In this document: piece by piece, positions 53,646 to 62,934 of the stretch
How positions within the stretch are numbered: the first letter of the stretch is position 1
Layout: every line of letters begins with the position of its first letter
Assembly: GCA_043557195.1 (NCBI GenBank)
Contig: CP121314.1
Coordinates: 2,046,001 to 2,110,000 of the forward strand
DNA: 64,000 nt
Reading direction: 5' to 3'
DNA from: Jejuia sp043557195
Lineage (GTDB): Bacteria > Bacteroidota > Bacteroidia > Flavobacteriales > Flavobacteriaceae
Notes under the pieces: model-generated
What the model saw: only the letters and a program-made list of their open reading frames with translations
Database searches by the model: none
Told to the model about the DNA's origin: nothing
Translations under genes and position numbers: made by a program

Positions 53646-54923
53646 TTATTTTATTTCTCCAGTTAAGCTATTATTTTCTTTAGCAATACGTTCCTTCTGT
53701 TCTTTACTTAAACCCTGACGATAGTATACATCTGGTTTGTGCTTAACACGGTGTTCTTTCATTTCAGGGTCGTGTACATCTCTACTTAAATCACAATCAA
53801 AACGCACCAATTTAGAACAGAATTTACTCCAGTTTCCTGTAGCATTTATGAAGTGTGCTGTTCCCCAAGTTATGCCACGCCCATCTTTTGTATTTGTAAA
53901 GGCATCTGGAACATAAGGTGCCGCTGCATAAGGCATAAGTTCTGTTATAGATGCAATCTCAAAATTCACCCAGTCTTTAGCGTACTGAATGGTGTTGTGT
54001 TCTGGTCCATCTTTATAAACTAAAGCCGCTACACCCTCTTTAAAAGGAAATAAAGAGGTTTCATGTCCAGAGGTAATTAATGGGTTTAAAGGATGTTTTT
54101 TAAACGGCCCTAGAGGATTATCTGCAATAGCTAAACCTTGCATTCTAACTAAGTCTGGTCTTTCGCCAAAATCAGATTTGTAATAAATATAAACTTTACC
54201 ATCGTGAACTAGCGGGTATGGGTCGTGTATAGAATACTGGTCCCATTCACCTTCAGCACCGTTAGGAATTACGATTTTGTTATATGGTGTCCAGGGCCCT
54301 TCGGGAGAATCTGCATACGAAACTGCTACGGGGCAATCGTCACCACGTTTACCACTCGCTTCCATAAAGCCTTGGTAGTACAAATAAAATTTTCCTTCCC
54401 ATTCTAAAATATCGGTGGTAGTTACTGAGCGCCAACCAACTATTGGTTTTTCAGGTCGTTTTATAGCAACACCTTGTTCTTCCCAGTTAAACCCATCTGT
54501 AGAGGTTGCGTACCAAATATCTGCTAAATCCCAATCTGAAGAAGGAATAGTGTCATTACTTTTTGCAGCACCCATAGGTGGTGTAGGGGTATTCCTGTAG
54601 GTGTACCATAGATAATACTTTCCATTATGAAGTAATATTTTGGAAGGGTCTCTTCTAGTAATTGTACCATCAAAATTATTGTAATCAAAGCCTTTTAAAT
54701 CGGTATATTTAAATTGACTGAACAGTTCGTTATTTTGAGGTTGTGGCGCCTCATAATCCGTATAAATACGTTCCATAGCGGCACTCATTTTGCGGTTAGG
54801 TTTTTCATCTGGAAGCACAAACGGGAAACCGTCTTGGTTTTCAAGAGTAACTATTTCTTCTTTTGGTTGTTGTTTGCATGATACGATAGCAAAAAAAGCT
54901 ATTAAGTAAGCTAGTTGTTTCAT
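53646..54923 (-). CDS. GH117 family lipoprotein (alpha-1,3-anhydrogalactosidase-type)
   Basis: 425 residues with lipobox Cys16 (FAIVSC). Five-bladed propeller of family GH117, whose known members remove terminal 3,6-anhydro-L-galactose from neoagaro-oligosaccharides. Conserved residues by analogy: base D92 (TRRDPSKIL), D234 (SIHDPYPL), and H287/E288 (SGHETSLFPF). WYTYRNTPTPPMG and VPDAFTNTKDGRGITWGTAHF are further family segments. The N-terminal helix that swaps in GH117 dimers seems present (residues 40-70). Last gene of a four-gene minus-strand operon, 16 bp after the upstream gene. Some GH117 members do not act on agar, so substrate is inferred. Confidence 0.85.
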   Translation of the reverse strand: MKQLAYLIAFFAIVSCKQQPKEEIVTLENQDGFPFVLPDEKPNRKMSAAMERIYTDYEAPQPQNNELFSQFKYTDLKGFDYNNFDGTITRRDPSKILLHNGKYYLWYTYRNTPTPPMGAAKSNDTIPSSDWDLADIWYATSTDGFNWEEQGVAIKRPEKPIVGWRSVTTTDILEWEGKFYLYYQGFMEASGKRGDDCPVAVSYADSPEGPWTPYNKIVIPNGAEGEWDQYSIHDPYPLVHDGKVYIYYKSDFGERPDLVRMQGLAIADNPLGPFKKHPLNPLITSGHETSLFPFKEGVAALVYKDGPEHNTIQYAKDWVNFEIASITELMPYAAAPYVPDAFTNTKDGRGITWGTAHFINATGNWSKFCSKLVRFDCDLSRDVHDPEMKEHRVKHKPDVYYRQGLSKEQKERIAKENNSLTGEIK

Positions 54924-54939
54924 TTATTTTAAGTTTAGT

Positions 54940-57207
54940 CTATTCAATAATAATTTCGTCTATTTCCCAAGAGCCATTGAAGGTGTTTACAGCTGGTTGA
55001 ACCGCAATCTGCATTACTTTTTCGTTAATATTTTTGAACTTGGAAAACGGGACAGTGTAACTTTTAAAATCAGTATCATTATTTGAAATTAGTACCGTCA
55101 CCCACTCCTGTTCTTCCCAATTTACTAGTGTTGAAGCGTCATTCCAAAATCTCTTGTTACCGGTTTTATTTATAGAAAATATTGCGATTTTCAATTTATC
55201 AGCGTGACTGTTATTTTTAAGTTTGATGGTGATTTTATCACATCCTTTTGTGTCTGTAAATAAGGAAGGCGAACTTTGAATAAGCGCCTTGGTTTCATTG
55301 ATATTGCCTCCCAAAGCACCATTGCTCATATAAATATTTGTACCGTTTAGGGCTTTCCAGCCCATGGTGCTGTTCTCAAATTTGAAAGGGCGACCAGGTC
55401 CTGGATACCAACTATCACTTTTAGGGATTCTAATTGTTCCGTCAGCATTAAAAAATACCGGTTTTAAACTAGCCCCACGATAAAATGCACTGATATCATG
55501 ATTTTCTTGAAGCACATATTTTTGTCCATGCCAATCAAAAAAGCTGGTATGGCCACCGCTTAAGAATTTACCCTCGAAGGTATAAGGGCCATAAAGTGAG
55601 TCGGCCATGGCATAACGCCCCCCAAATACCAAATAAAATTTATTGTTTTGTTTGAATAATGTGGGTTTATCTTCAGCATGAAAGGCTTCACCATTTTTAT
55701 CTTGAAGTTTCAAAACCTTTGGCTCTGTTTTCAGAGATTTCATATCCTCAGAAAGTGTAGCGATATAGTAAATACCTGCTCCAAAAATGATGTAGTATTC
55801 ACCATTTTCGGCTTCATATATTTCGGGGTCGTAAGGATGTTCGGGTATGATATCTTTTGGCAACAGAGGTTTACCCAAAAGGTCTTTGTAATCCCCGTTA
55901 ATTTTATCAGCAACAGCTACGCCTGTATCTATATTTCTGTTAGAAAAGAACCAGTAATATTTGTCATTTCGCTTGGTAATATCGCCTGCCCAACAGTTGG
56001 GTTTATCCCCAATGTATAAATCTTTAGGGTGAATACTATTGTGATATTTAAACGTTCGTAAATCTGTGCTCGACCAAATTTCCCATCTATCCATAGGGAA
56101 CGTGCCTTCGGGTTCCCAACTTTTGTCATGCCCGCAAACAAACCAAAGCGTGTCGTTTTCTACCCAAGCATGTGGGTCTGCCATACCATGTTCCGGAACC
56201 ATGATATCTACTTTTATAGCGTTGGGGTTATAGCCCGCTCCAGCATTGGAACGTCTCAATAACTCATTGCGCATATCTTTAGCATGCAATGTAAAGGCAT
56301 TTTCATTTTGTTGTTCAACCTCTGGAAAATTCAACCCATTATCCGCTAGGTCATTTAGAGACACGCCATAATTACCCAATAATGCCCAATAGGTCGCAGA
56401 ATCGGAATCATCCACTCTGTTTTTGGTAAACTTACCATTTCTAAAAATGGTTCCTAAATTACTTTCATAAAACTGGTCATAAAACATTTTTCCTTTTTGA
56501 CCACCTTCAACTATTCCGTATTGCCCGATACCCCCACATTCATAAAATTTGAAATCACCATTCAACGCCATTTTTTTGATATAATCGCAGGCAATAGGAT
56601 CCCCAAAACAGTTATGCGTATGCTCAGGATTTTTAATACTACCGACATGAAAATTAGAACTTGTCCAATGGCTGATAAAGCGAATTTTATTGAGTAAATC
56701 TCTTCGCCCTAAACGTTTGCAATAGCTCACCAAAATAGCCTGTTCAGTTAGTGGGCCATAACACAAAATATTTAAAGTGCCTTTGGTTCTTTCCAGCTCT
56801 TTGTACAATGCTAAAATGCTTGGAAAGTTTTTTAAATCATACCTTTTTTCCCATTGAAAATTTTCACCCATTCCTTTCACGGAAGACTCCAAAAACCGAA
56901 AACTCTTCTGATAACCACCAATATATTTGTTGAGGTTTGGCAGGTCTTTGGTGTAGGCTTGTCCAAATGTTTCCTGCGCCCACTTCTGCTGGTTTGGTGT
57001 GTTTTTGTTCCACGGATGCACTGTACTCGCCATTACAATGGCACGCGTATCAAAATGGTTGGACATTAAGATGTAACTCGCTATCGCAGAAATATCATCG
57101 GGGTCGTTGATGTTATGCCCACCATCACTAATCAACCACACTTTTGGTTTTTGGGCATATAAAAATATGCTTCCAAGCAAAAGTGTGATGATTAGTTTCG
57201 TATTCAA
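54940..57207 (-). CDS. Nucleoside-hydrolase-like domain fused to a GH43-like propeller
   Basis: 755 residues with a signal peptide (LLGSIFLYAQ). Residues about 20-310 resemble the nucleoside hydrolase/DUF1593 fold: VWLISDGG and NDPDDISAIA give the calcium-binding Asp cluster (D35, D37, D38), and NILCYGPLTEQAILV lines the pocket. Residues about 332-595 form a five-bladed GH43-like propeller with candidate catalytic D344 (MADPHAW), D460 (HPYDPEIY) and a Glu in GEAFHAEDKP. The last 150 residues form a beta-sandwich (WEIDEIIIE end) like a CBM. The gene lies 1 bp after the GH2 stop. It is probably an exported sugar-cleaving enzyme with two active centres; the substrates are not predictable. Confidence 0.72.
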   Translation of the reverse strand: MNTKLIITLLLGSIFLYAQKPKVWLISDGGHNINDPDDISAIASYILMSNHFDTRAIVMASTVHPWNKNTPNQQKWAQETFGQAYTKDLPNLNKYIGGYQKSFRFLESSVKGMGENFQWEKRYDLKNFPSILALYKELERTKGTLNILCYGPLTEQAILVSYCKRLGRRDLLNKIRFISHWTSSNFHVGSIKNPEHTHNCFGDPIACDYIKKMALNGDFKFYECGGIGQYGIVEGGQKGKMFYDQFYESNLGTIFRNGKFTKNRVDDSDSATYWALLGNYGVSLNDLADNGLNFPEVEQQNENAFTLHAKDMRNELLRRSNAGAGYNPNAIKVDIMVPEHGMADPHAWVENDTLWFVCGHDKSWEPEGTFPMDRWEIWSSTDLRTFKYHNSIHPKDLYIGDKPNCWAGDITKRNDKYYWFFSNRNIDTGVAVADKINGDYKDLLGKPLLPKDIIPEHPYDPEIYEAENGEYYIIFGAGIYYIATLSEDMKSLKTEPKVLKLQDKNGEAFHAEDKPTLFKQNNKFYLVFGGRYAMADSLYGPYTFEGKFLSGGHTSFFDWHGQKYVLQENHDISAFYRGASLKPVFFNADGTIRIPKSDSWYPGPGRPFKFENSTMGWKALNGTNIYMSNGALGGNINETKALIQSSPSLFTDTKGCDKITIKLKNNSHADKLKIAIFSINKTGNKRFWNDASTLVNWEEQEWVTVLISNNDTDFKSYTVPFSKFKNINEKVMQIAVQPAVNTFNGSWEIDEIIIE

Positions 57208-57208
57208 T

Positions 57209-59740
57209 TTACTTCGAATTAATAGTAATCACCTGCGGTTCAAATCCATCAGCTTTCACTGTCACCTTTATTGTGCTGGCCTCTTTAGTAGATTGAACAA
57301 TAGCCAAAGCCCTTCCCTTTGCAGTGGTTAGTTTTTTCGACTTAAAATCTTGAATATTACTTCTTGCTCCATTATCAACACCTAACCAGCGGGCGTCACC
57401 TTCTACGCTAAATTCAAGATTGGCATTTTCCGTTTTAACCTCATTTCCGTTTTCATCTAAAAGCTGAACTATTAAGTGTGCTACGTCATAACCGTCGGCT
57501 TTCAAAACGTCTTTGTCCGAGGTGAATTTTATACTTACTGGTTTTGTAGTTGTTTGCAATTCAGTAGATATTTCTTTGCCACCTAAACGTGCTTTTGCAG
57601 TAAGTGTTCCAGCTTCATAAGGCATGGTCCATCTAAATAATTTATCTGGACTCGCTTCTCGGGTTCCTAAGGACCTCCCATTAAGAAATAGTTCAACATC
57701 TGTGTAGTTTGAACAAACTTCAACAACAACAGTCTCTCCATCTTTATAATTCCAATGCATGTTAGAGTCTCTCCATTTATAGGCATTACTGTTTTCTGGT
57801 AATTGTTGTCCAGAAATACTGGTTTGCTTAAAGCCTGATTTTGCTACTGGCAAGGTGCCAATCGAAATATGAGGTTCATCAACCCAAATACTCTTAAAGT
57901 AGTTCCAACCTTGGTATTTAAACCCAGCTAAGTCTAATAAATCGCCCCAACCACTTTTTTCGGGCCAATCCCCATGGCGCTCACCCATGTAATCAATACC
58001 GGTCCACATAAAAATGCTAAACACACCTGGGTGTTCTTCAACTTGTTTCCAATCGTCCCAAGTACCAGGGTTTTCGTTAATAGTAATGTGTCGATTAGGC
58101 CAATGCTTAATAGCCCATGGAATATCAAGGTTTCTGTAACTAAATCCAGAAATATCTACAGCATCTGCATAGCCACTCACCATACTGGTTTGCGGTACAA
58201 CCATATTCGTGGTCACCACTCTAGTTGGGTCTAATTCTCTAGTCCATTTGGCTAATTTATGAGCTGTTTCTGCCAAAATATACTCCCCTTTTTCAGCTTT
58301 GTCATAGTTAGCTTTAATTTCTTCAGGAGTTAAAATAGGAGCACTACCCCAATAACCACCTGACTTTTGAGGGTCATTTGGATCTTTCCAAAAGCCTGTA
58401 TCATATCTATAATGCAAATAGGTCCATTCAATTTCATTGCCTATACTCCATTGGAATACAGAAGGATGGTTTCTATCACGCAACATGGTACGAGTCAAAT
58501 CAGTTTTGGCCCATTTTTGGAAATGTTCCACGTAGCCACGCGTGATATAATCGAAACTACGGTCGTGATAATTCTTTCTTTTATCTTTTGCATAATCCCA
58601 TTCATCAAAAAATTCATCTTGAACCAAAATGCCCATTTCATCACACAGTTCTAAAAACTCTTTTGAATACGGATTGTGAGCGGTACGAATCGCATTAACA
58701 CCACAAGCTTTAAGGTTTTCAAAGCGTCTTTTCCAAACGCCTTTAGGAACTGCCGAACCTACTAAACCGGCCGCATGGTGTAAGCAAACACCTTTTACAT
58801 TAGTGATTTTACCGTTTAATTTAAATCCGAAATCTTTACTGAATTCAAGGCTACGTATACCAAATCTGGTGGTATATTCATCAACAGTTTTTCCATCTTT
58901 TATTACCGTGGTTACTGCGTTGTATAAGTTTGGAGTCTCTATATCCCAAAGTTGTGGGTTGCTCACTTCTAAATTCTGAGTGAATGTTTCTTTTGCTTTT
59001 GAAGCTAATGAAAGTGCGTCCGAACTTAGAGCTACGACACTTCCTGAAGCATCTAAAATTTTGGTTTCTAAATTGAAAGCTGCAGTATCGTCATTTTGAT
59101 TTTCAACATCAATTTTAATTTGAACTTCCGCCGAATTTTCAGCAATTTTGGGTGTAGTCACAAAAGTACCCCAAATAGGAATATGTAATTTATCTACAAC
59201 TACTAGTTTTACATTTCTATAAATACCGCTACCCGTGTACCATCTACTGTCTGCATATCTTGAGCGGTCTACATGTACAGTTAAAATATTATCAGAACCA
59301 TCGGTTTTTAGCAAATCGGTTAAATCATAATTGATAGGCGAATACCCATACGGATTAAACCCTAACTTAGTACCATTGAGCCAAAACGTCGCGTTATTGT
59401 AAACGCCATCAAAATTGATAAATGTACTTTTTTCATCAGGAGAAGCGGGCGTTTTAAAATGCTTTTGGTAAATACCAACGCCACCAGGCAAATAACCCGT
59501 AGCACCTTCCCATTCATCACTAAAAGATTGTTCTACACTCCAATCGTGTGGTAAGCGGATGTCTCTCCAATCACCATCTTTTAACGGCACTTGCTTTGGC
59601 AAAGTAGTGTCTTTTACCAGTGTGAATTTCCAATCGAAATTGAAATCTGTAGCTCTTTCAAATTGAGAGGTTTCAGTTTGGTTTTGTTCGCATGAACAAA
59701 CCATTACAATTAGTGTTAATAGTAATAACTTAAGCTTCAT
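57209..59740 (-). CDS. GH2 family lipoprotein (beta-galactosidase-type)
   Basis: 843 residues with lipobox Cys17 (IVMVCSC). Domain order of GH2: jelly-roll sugar-binding domain (WRDIRLPHDWSVEQ, GVYNNATFWLNGTKLG), Ig-like domain, TIM barrel (RTAHNPYSKEFLELCDEMG), and C-terminal Ig-like domains (VELFLNGRSLGT; LKADGYDVAHLIVQLLDENG). Acid/base E436 (SIGNEIEW), nucleophile E556 (TINENPGTW). GH2 enzymes next to GH117 and sulfatases usually act as beta-galactosidases on agar- or porphyran-type oligosaccharides; beta-glucuronidase or beta-mannosidase activity cannot be excluded. Second gene of the operon, 6 bp after the sulfatase. Confidence 0.9.
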   Translation of the reverse strand: MKLKLLLLTLIVMVCSCEQNQTETSQFERATDFNFDWKFTLVKDTTLPKQVPLKDGDWRDIRLPHDWSVEQSFSDEWEGATGYLPGGVGIYQKHFKTPASPDEKSTFINFDGVYNNATFWLNGTKLGFNPYGYSPINYDLTDLLKTDGSDNILTVHVDRSRYADSRWYTGSGIYRNVKLVVVDKLHIPIWGTFVTTPKIAENSAEVQIKIDVENQNDDTAAFNLETKILDASGSVVALSSDALSLASKAKETFTQNLEVSNPQLWDIETPNLYNAVTTVIKDGKTVDEYTTRFGIRSLEFSKDFGFKLNGKITNVKGVCLHHAAGLVGSAVPKGVWKRRFENLKACGVNAIRTAHNPYSKEFLELCDEMGILVQDEFFDEWDYAKDKRKNYHDRSFDYITRGYVEHFQKWAKTDLTRTMLRDRNHPSVFQWSIGNEIEWTYLHYRYDTGFWKDPNDPQKSGGYWGSAPILTPEEIKANYDKAEKGEYILAETAHKLAKWTRELDPTRVVTTNMVVPQTSMVSGYADAVDISGFSYRNLDIPWAIKHWPNRHITINENPGTWDDWKQVEEHPGVFSIFMWTGIDYMGERHGDWPEKSGWGDLLDLAGFKYQGWNYFKSIWVDEPHISIGTLPVAKSGFKQTSISGQQLPENSNAYKWRDSNMHWNYKDGETVVVEVCSNYTDVELFLNGRSLGTREASPDKLFRWTMPYEAGTLTAKARLGGKEISTELQTTTKPVSIKFTSDKDVLKADGYDVAHLIVQLLDENGNEVKTENANLEFSVEGDARWLGVDNGARSNIQDFKSKKLTTAKGRALAIVQSTKEASTIKVTVKADGFEPQVITINSK

Positions 59741-59746
59741 TTTAGT

Positions 59747-61534
59747 TTAGTTGTTAGTTTCTAAATATTTGATGTAGGTATAGTAAACACCGTATGCCTC
59801 CTTGTCTTCGATAAAATTGTTTACTAAAAAGGTTTTTCCTTTGGTTAGATTAATTTTAAAAACTACGGCATCTTCATCTCCCGTTATGGTTTTCTCATGA
59901 ATTTGATTTTCAATTTGAATTTGAACCTTTTGAGGTTTTATACTTTCGTAGGTATAAAAGTTTTTTGGGTTTTTCTCAGGAATACCCCAAATAGCACCCG
60001 GACATTCCTTTGGCCAGCGTCTGCATTCTATTTGATAAAGGCCATCTTTTTCAATTTCAATGGCATGTGTATCGTTTAAACTTCTTTTGCCTTCAGCCAC
60101 ATGTTCTGCTTTCCAAATCCCAGCGCTTTCTCCAATGGCATGCTGAATCGTTAATTTAATCTCCTTTTGATGTTCATTGCCTACAATGCTCACAGGAAAT
60201 TTGCTGTATTCAGGGTTGGTTTTTGAAACTTTCAAGAATTTCGCATTATCCTCTAGAATTGCGTTTACCACTTCAGGGTGATCCGCAGATACATCATTTT
60301 GTTGCATGCGGTCTTTTTCAATATTGTACAAAGCCTTTCCATGAACCAATCTCCAATCGTCTTTTATAAATGAGGCTCTGCTTACATCGGTTGGCGGGCG
60401 CCAATCTTGACGGAAATGCACAAAAATGCTTCGGTCTTCCAAAGCACTTTGCTTTTTCGTCAACAGTTTGGAAAAATCCAAACCATCAAGTTTTTTCTCC
60501 TTCGGAATATTTAATTTACAAAGAGAAGCCAGCGTAGGTAAAATATCGACATGGGCGGTTTCTTCATCTATATCAAAACCTCCAGAAATTTTGCCATCTT
60601 TCCAACGAATGAAAAAAGGTACTCTATGACTACCCTCGTGATATCCACTTTTTCTGCCTCTAAAACCGTTATTATGCCCTAGGGTTCCGTCAGCACTGTA
60701 GCCGTGATGTGTACCGTTGTCTGTCATAAAAATGAGAATGGTATTATCTGCCAGTTTTGACTTTTTAAGATATTTCTCGAGCTTGCCAAAATTTTCATCA
60801 ATATTGGTAATCATGCCGTAAAATTCGGCACTTACTATTTCCTTTCCTACGAGATTTTTGTAGGGATTCGCGTATTTTTCATCAACATAAAGTGGACCAT
60901 GTGGCGCATTAGTTGGTAGATATATAAAGAAGGGTTTATCTTTATTATTGTCAATAAATTTAATGGCTTCTTCAAACCAAATATCTGTGCAATAACCTTT
61001 AAATTGTTTTGGTTTATTATTCACATAGTAAGTGTCATCAAAATAGGTATTCCCCCAATAATCAGAAAGTTCTCCAACACCTCCAGCTTTATGATGAATG
61101 GCCACATCAAAGCCTTTATCCGTTGGGCGTACAGGATAGTTGTCACCTAAATGCCATTTGCCAAAAATACCCGTTGTGTAACCATTAGCTTTAAAAATAT
61201 CGGCCATAGTCACTGCATTACCAGACAAAGCATCACGCCCTTTGTAGGTTGCCCAAGCTCCATTATTTATAGGGTATCGCCCCGTCATAATAGCACCTCT
61301 AGTTGGAGTACACACAGGACTCACATGGAAGTCGGTCATCCTTACAGATTGCTTATGGAATTTATCAAGGTTGGGTGTTTTAATCCATGGGTTACCGTGG
61401 CATCCAATATCACCAATCCCTTGGTCGTCCGTAAGTATTAAAATAACGTTGGGCTGTGATGAATTTAAAGGCTTTTTTTGAGCACGGATTATACTGCAAA
61501 ACAGCAGAGTTAATAATATACATGAAAGCCTCAT
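59747..61534 (-). CDS. S1-family formylglycine sulfatase
   Basis: 595 residues with a signal peptide (LLTLLFCSIIRAQ). Alkaline-phosphatase-fold sulfatase: ILILTDDQGIGDIGCHGNPW supplies the first metal-binding Asp pair, and C75 in SPVCTPTRGAIMTGRYP is the CxPxR cysteine converted to formylglycine. GIFGKWHLGD and FMTDNGTHHG are other active-site segments. The C-terminus (after about 470) is an extra beta domain not typical of the shortest sulfatases. It would remove sulfate esters from algal galactan oligosaccharides in the periplasm. First gene of the operon with sulfatase, GH2, NH/GH43 and GH117. S1 subfamily cannot be given without a search. Confidence 0.93.
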   Translation of the reverse strand: MRLSCILLTLLFCSIIRAQKKPLNSSQPNVILILTDDQGIGDIGCHGNPWIKTPNLDKFHKQSVRMTDFHVSPVCTPTRGAIMTGRYPINNGAWATYKGRDALSGNAVTMADIFKANGYTTGIFGKWHLGDNYPVRPTDKGFDVAIHHKAGGVGELSDYWGNTYFDDTYYVNNKPKQFKGYCTDIWFEEAIKFIDNNKDKPFFIYLPTNAPHGPLYVDEKYANPYKNLVGKEIVSAEFYGMITNIDENFGKLEKYLKKSKLADNTILIFMTDNGTHHGYSADGTLGHNNGFRGRKSGYHEGSHRVPFFIRWKDGKISGGFDIDEETAHVDILPTLASLCKLNIPKEKKLDGLDFSKLLTKKQSALEDRSIFVHFRQDWRPPTDVSRASFIKDDWRLVHGKALYNIEKDRMQQNDVSADHPEVVNAILEDNAKFLKVSKTNPEYSKFPVSIVGNEHQKEIKLTIQHAIGESAGIWKAEHVAEGKRSLNDTHAIEIEKDGLYQIECRRWPKECPGAIWGIPEKNPKNFYTYESIKPQKVQIQIENQIHEKTITGDEDAVVFKINLTKGKTFLVNNFIEDKEAYGVYYTYIKYLETNN

Positions 61535-61656
61535 CGAAAACGCATATTTTTAATGGACGATAAATTTACAATTATGACTGACTTTTTAAGGGTAATTATC
61601 GACCTAAACTAATAATAAATGGTTCACAAATCAATAATGTTGAGTTTAAATACAGT

Positions 61657-62811
61657 TTACTCAGCCTTTTTATGAAGCAAACGTGTAAGTTTAATCGACA
61701 AATCCGTTAAAATAATCTTAGAATTCCCGTTACGTTCAATATGGTAAATAGCATCTTGTAGTTCGTTGCTAATGTCCATAATGTTGTTTCCGTGCACGAA
61801 AGGCGCAAAATTTTCTAATTGAAATTTTTCGGTTTTTGGTTCTAGATACACTAAATCTGTAGCATTGTAATTCAGTAGTAAAGCCTGACGGAAAAAATCC
61901 AAACAAAAGGTCAAAAACTGTTTTTGAGTCTCGCGCCCTGTTTTGGCTATTTCCTCACTCCAAGAGATTAAGTCGTGAATGGCAGCTTTATTACCTTTAG
62001 CTTTAAATGCACTACGTACCCAGGCAATAAACCAAGTTTCAAATTGGGTGTCTTCAGAATCATGATACACCAAATCGCAAGCCTTGTTAAAATTACCATT
62101 GGCTTGGTGTGCAATTTTTGTAGCAATCGATGCTTCTAAATTGTAGTTTTTTATAATAGCGTCTTTAATTACTTCTTCAGCTAATGGTGGAAAATGTAAT
62201 ATTTGGCAACGCGATCTAATCGTATTTATAATCTGTTCCTCATCCTCAGCAATCAACAAAAAAATCGTTTTATTTGGTGGCTCTTCAATCAACTTCAGCA
62301 ATTTATTAGCACAAGCAATATTCATTTTTTCAGCCATCCAAATCAGCATCACTTTATAACCGCCTTCGTAAGATTTCAGGGTTAAAGATTTTACAATTTC
62401 GTGTGCCTCATCCACACCAATTTGCCCTTGTTTATTATCCACACCCAGCAATTTATACCAATCAAATAAATTGCCATAAGGTTGCTCGTTCAACAATTGT
62501 CGCCATTCTTCTAAATAGAAATTAGAAACTGGTTTGCTTTTTACCTTATCGCTGGTAGTTACAGGAAAAGCAAAATGCAAATCAGGATGCGAAATGTTTT
62601 TAAACTTTAGGTTACAAGAGTCGTTTCCAGAAGTGTTTTCACCATTACTATTACCACACAAAATATACTGCGCATAAGCAATAGCCATGGGTAGAGTGCC
62701 GCTTCCTTCGGGGCCAACAAACAACTGCGCATGCGGAATACGTCCATTATCCGCACTTGTAGTTAAGTGCGATTTTATATGTTCTTGCCCTAAAACGTCT
62801 TGAAACAGCAT
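61657..62811 (-). CDS. holB: DNA polymerase III delta' subunit
   Basis: 384 residues. Clamp-loader subunit: VLGQEHIKSHLTTS at the N-terminus, GRIPHAQLFVGPEGSGTLP in place of a Walker A (the invariant Lys is missing, as expected for the non-ATPase delta'), IGVDEAHEIV, and ANKLLKLIEEPPNKTIFLLI with the SRC-like IRSRCQILHF. The C-terminal collar domain follows. It lies upstream of the sulfatase operon on the same strand, but a gap of about 120 bp separates them. Confidence 0.93.
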   Translation of the reverse strand: MLFQDVLGQEHIKSHLTTSADNGRIPHAQLFVGPEGSGTLPMAIAYAQYILCGNSNGENTSGNDSCNLKFKNISHPDLHFAFPVTTSDKVKSKPVSNFYLEEWRQLLNEQPYGNLFDWYKLLGVDNKQGQIGVDEAHEIVKSLTLKSYEGGYKVMLIWMAEKMNIACANKLLKLIEEPPNKTIFLLIAEDEEQIINTIRSRCQILHFPPLAEEVIKDAIIKNYNLEASIATKIAHQANGNFNKACDLVYHDSEDTQFETWFIAWVRSAFKAKGNKAAIHDLISWSEEIAKTGRETQKQFLTFCLDFFRQALLLNYNATDLVYLEPKTEKFQLENFAPFVHGNNIMDISNELQDAIYHIERNGNSKIILTDLSIKLTRLLHKKAE

Positions 62812-62815
62812 TGAA

Positions 62816-62823
62816 CAAACCTA
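62816..62823 (-). promoter_or_regulatory. holB -7 promoter box (TAGGTTTG on minus strand)
   Basis: Exact TAnnTTTG match reading the minus strand, only 4 bp before the holB ATG at 62811, which suggests a leaderless or near-leaderless transcript. Confidence 0.4.
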
Positions 62824-62934
62824 CATATTTTTTTTAAATCTTTTAACGCCAATTGTTTTTAACTTTTCATTGTAATAAATTCAATTAAAATCGACTTACT
62901 TTTATAGCTTCAACTGTCTATTTCAAACTAAATA

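Noticed and set aside
58520..58545. TGTTCCACGT sequence resembling a parS half-site inside the GH2 gene
   Set aside because: The second half does not form the palindrome (GTAGCCACG follows), and it is coding sequence.
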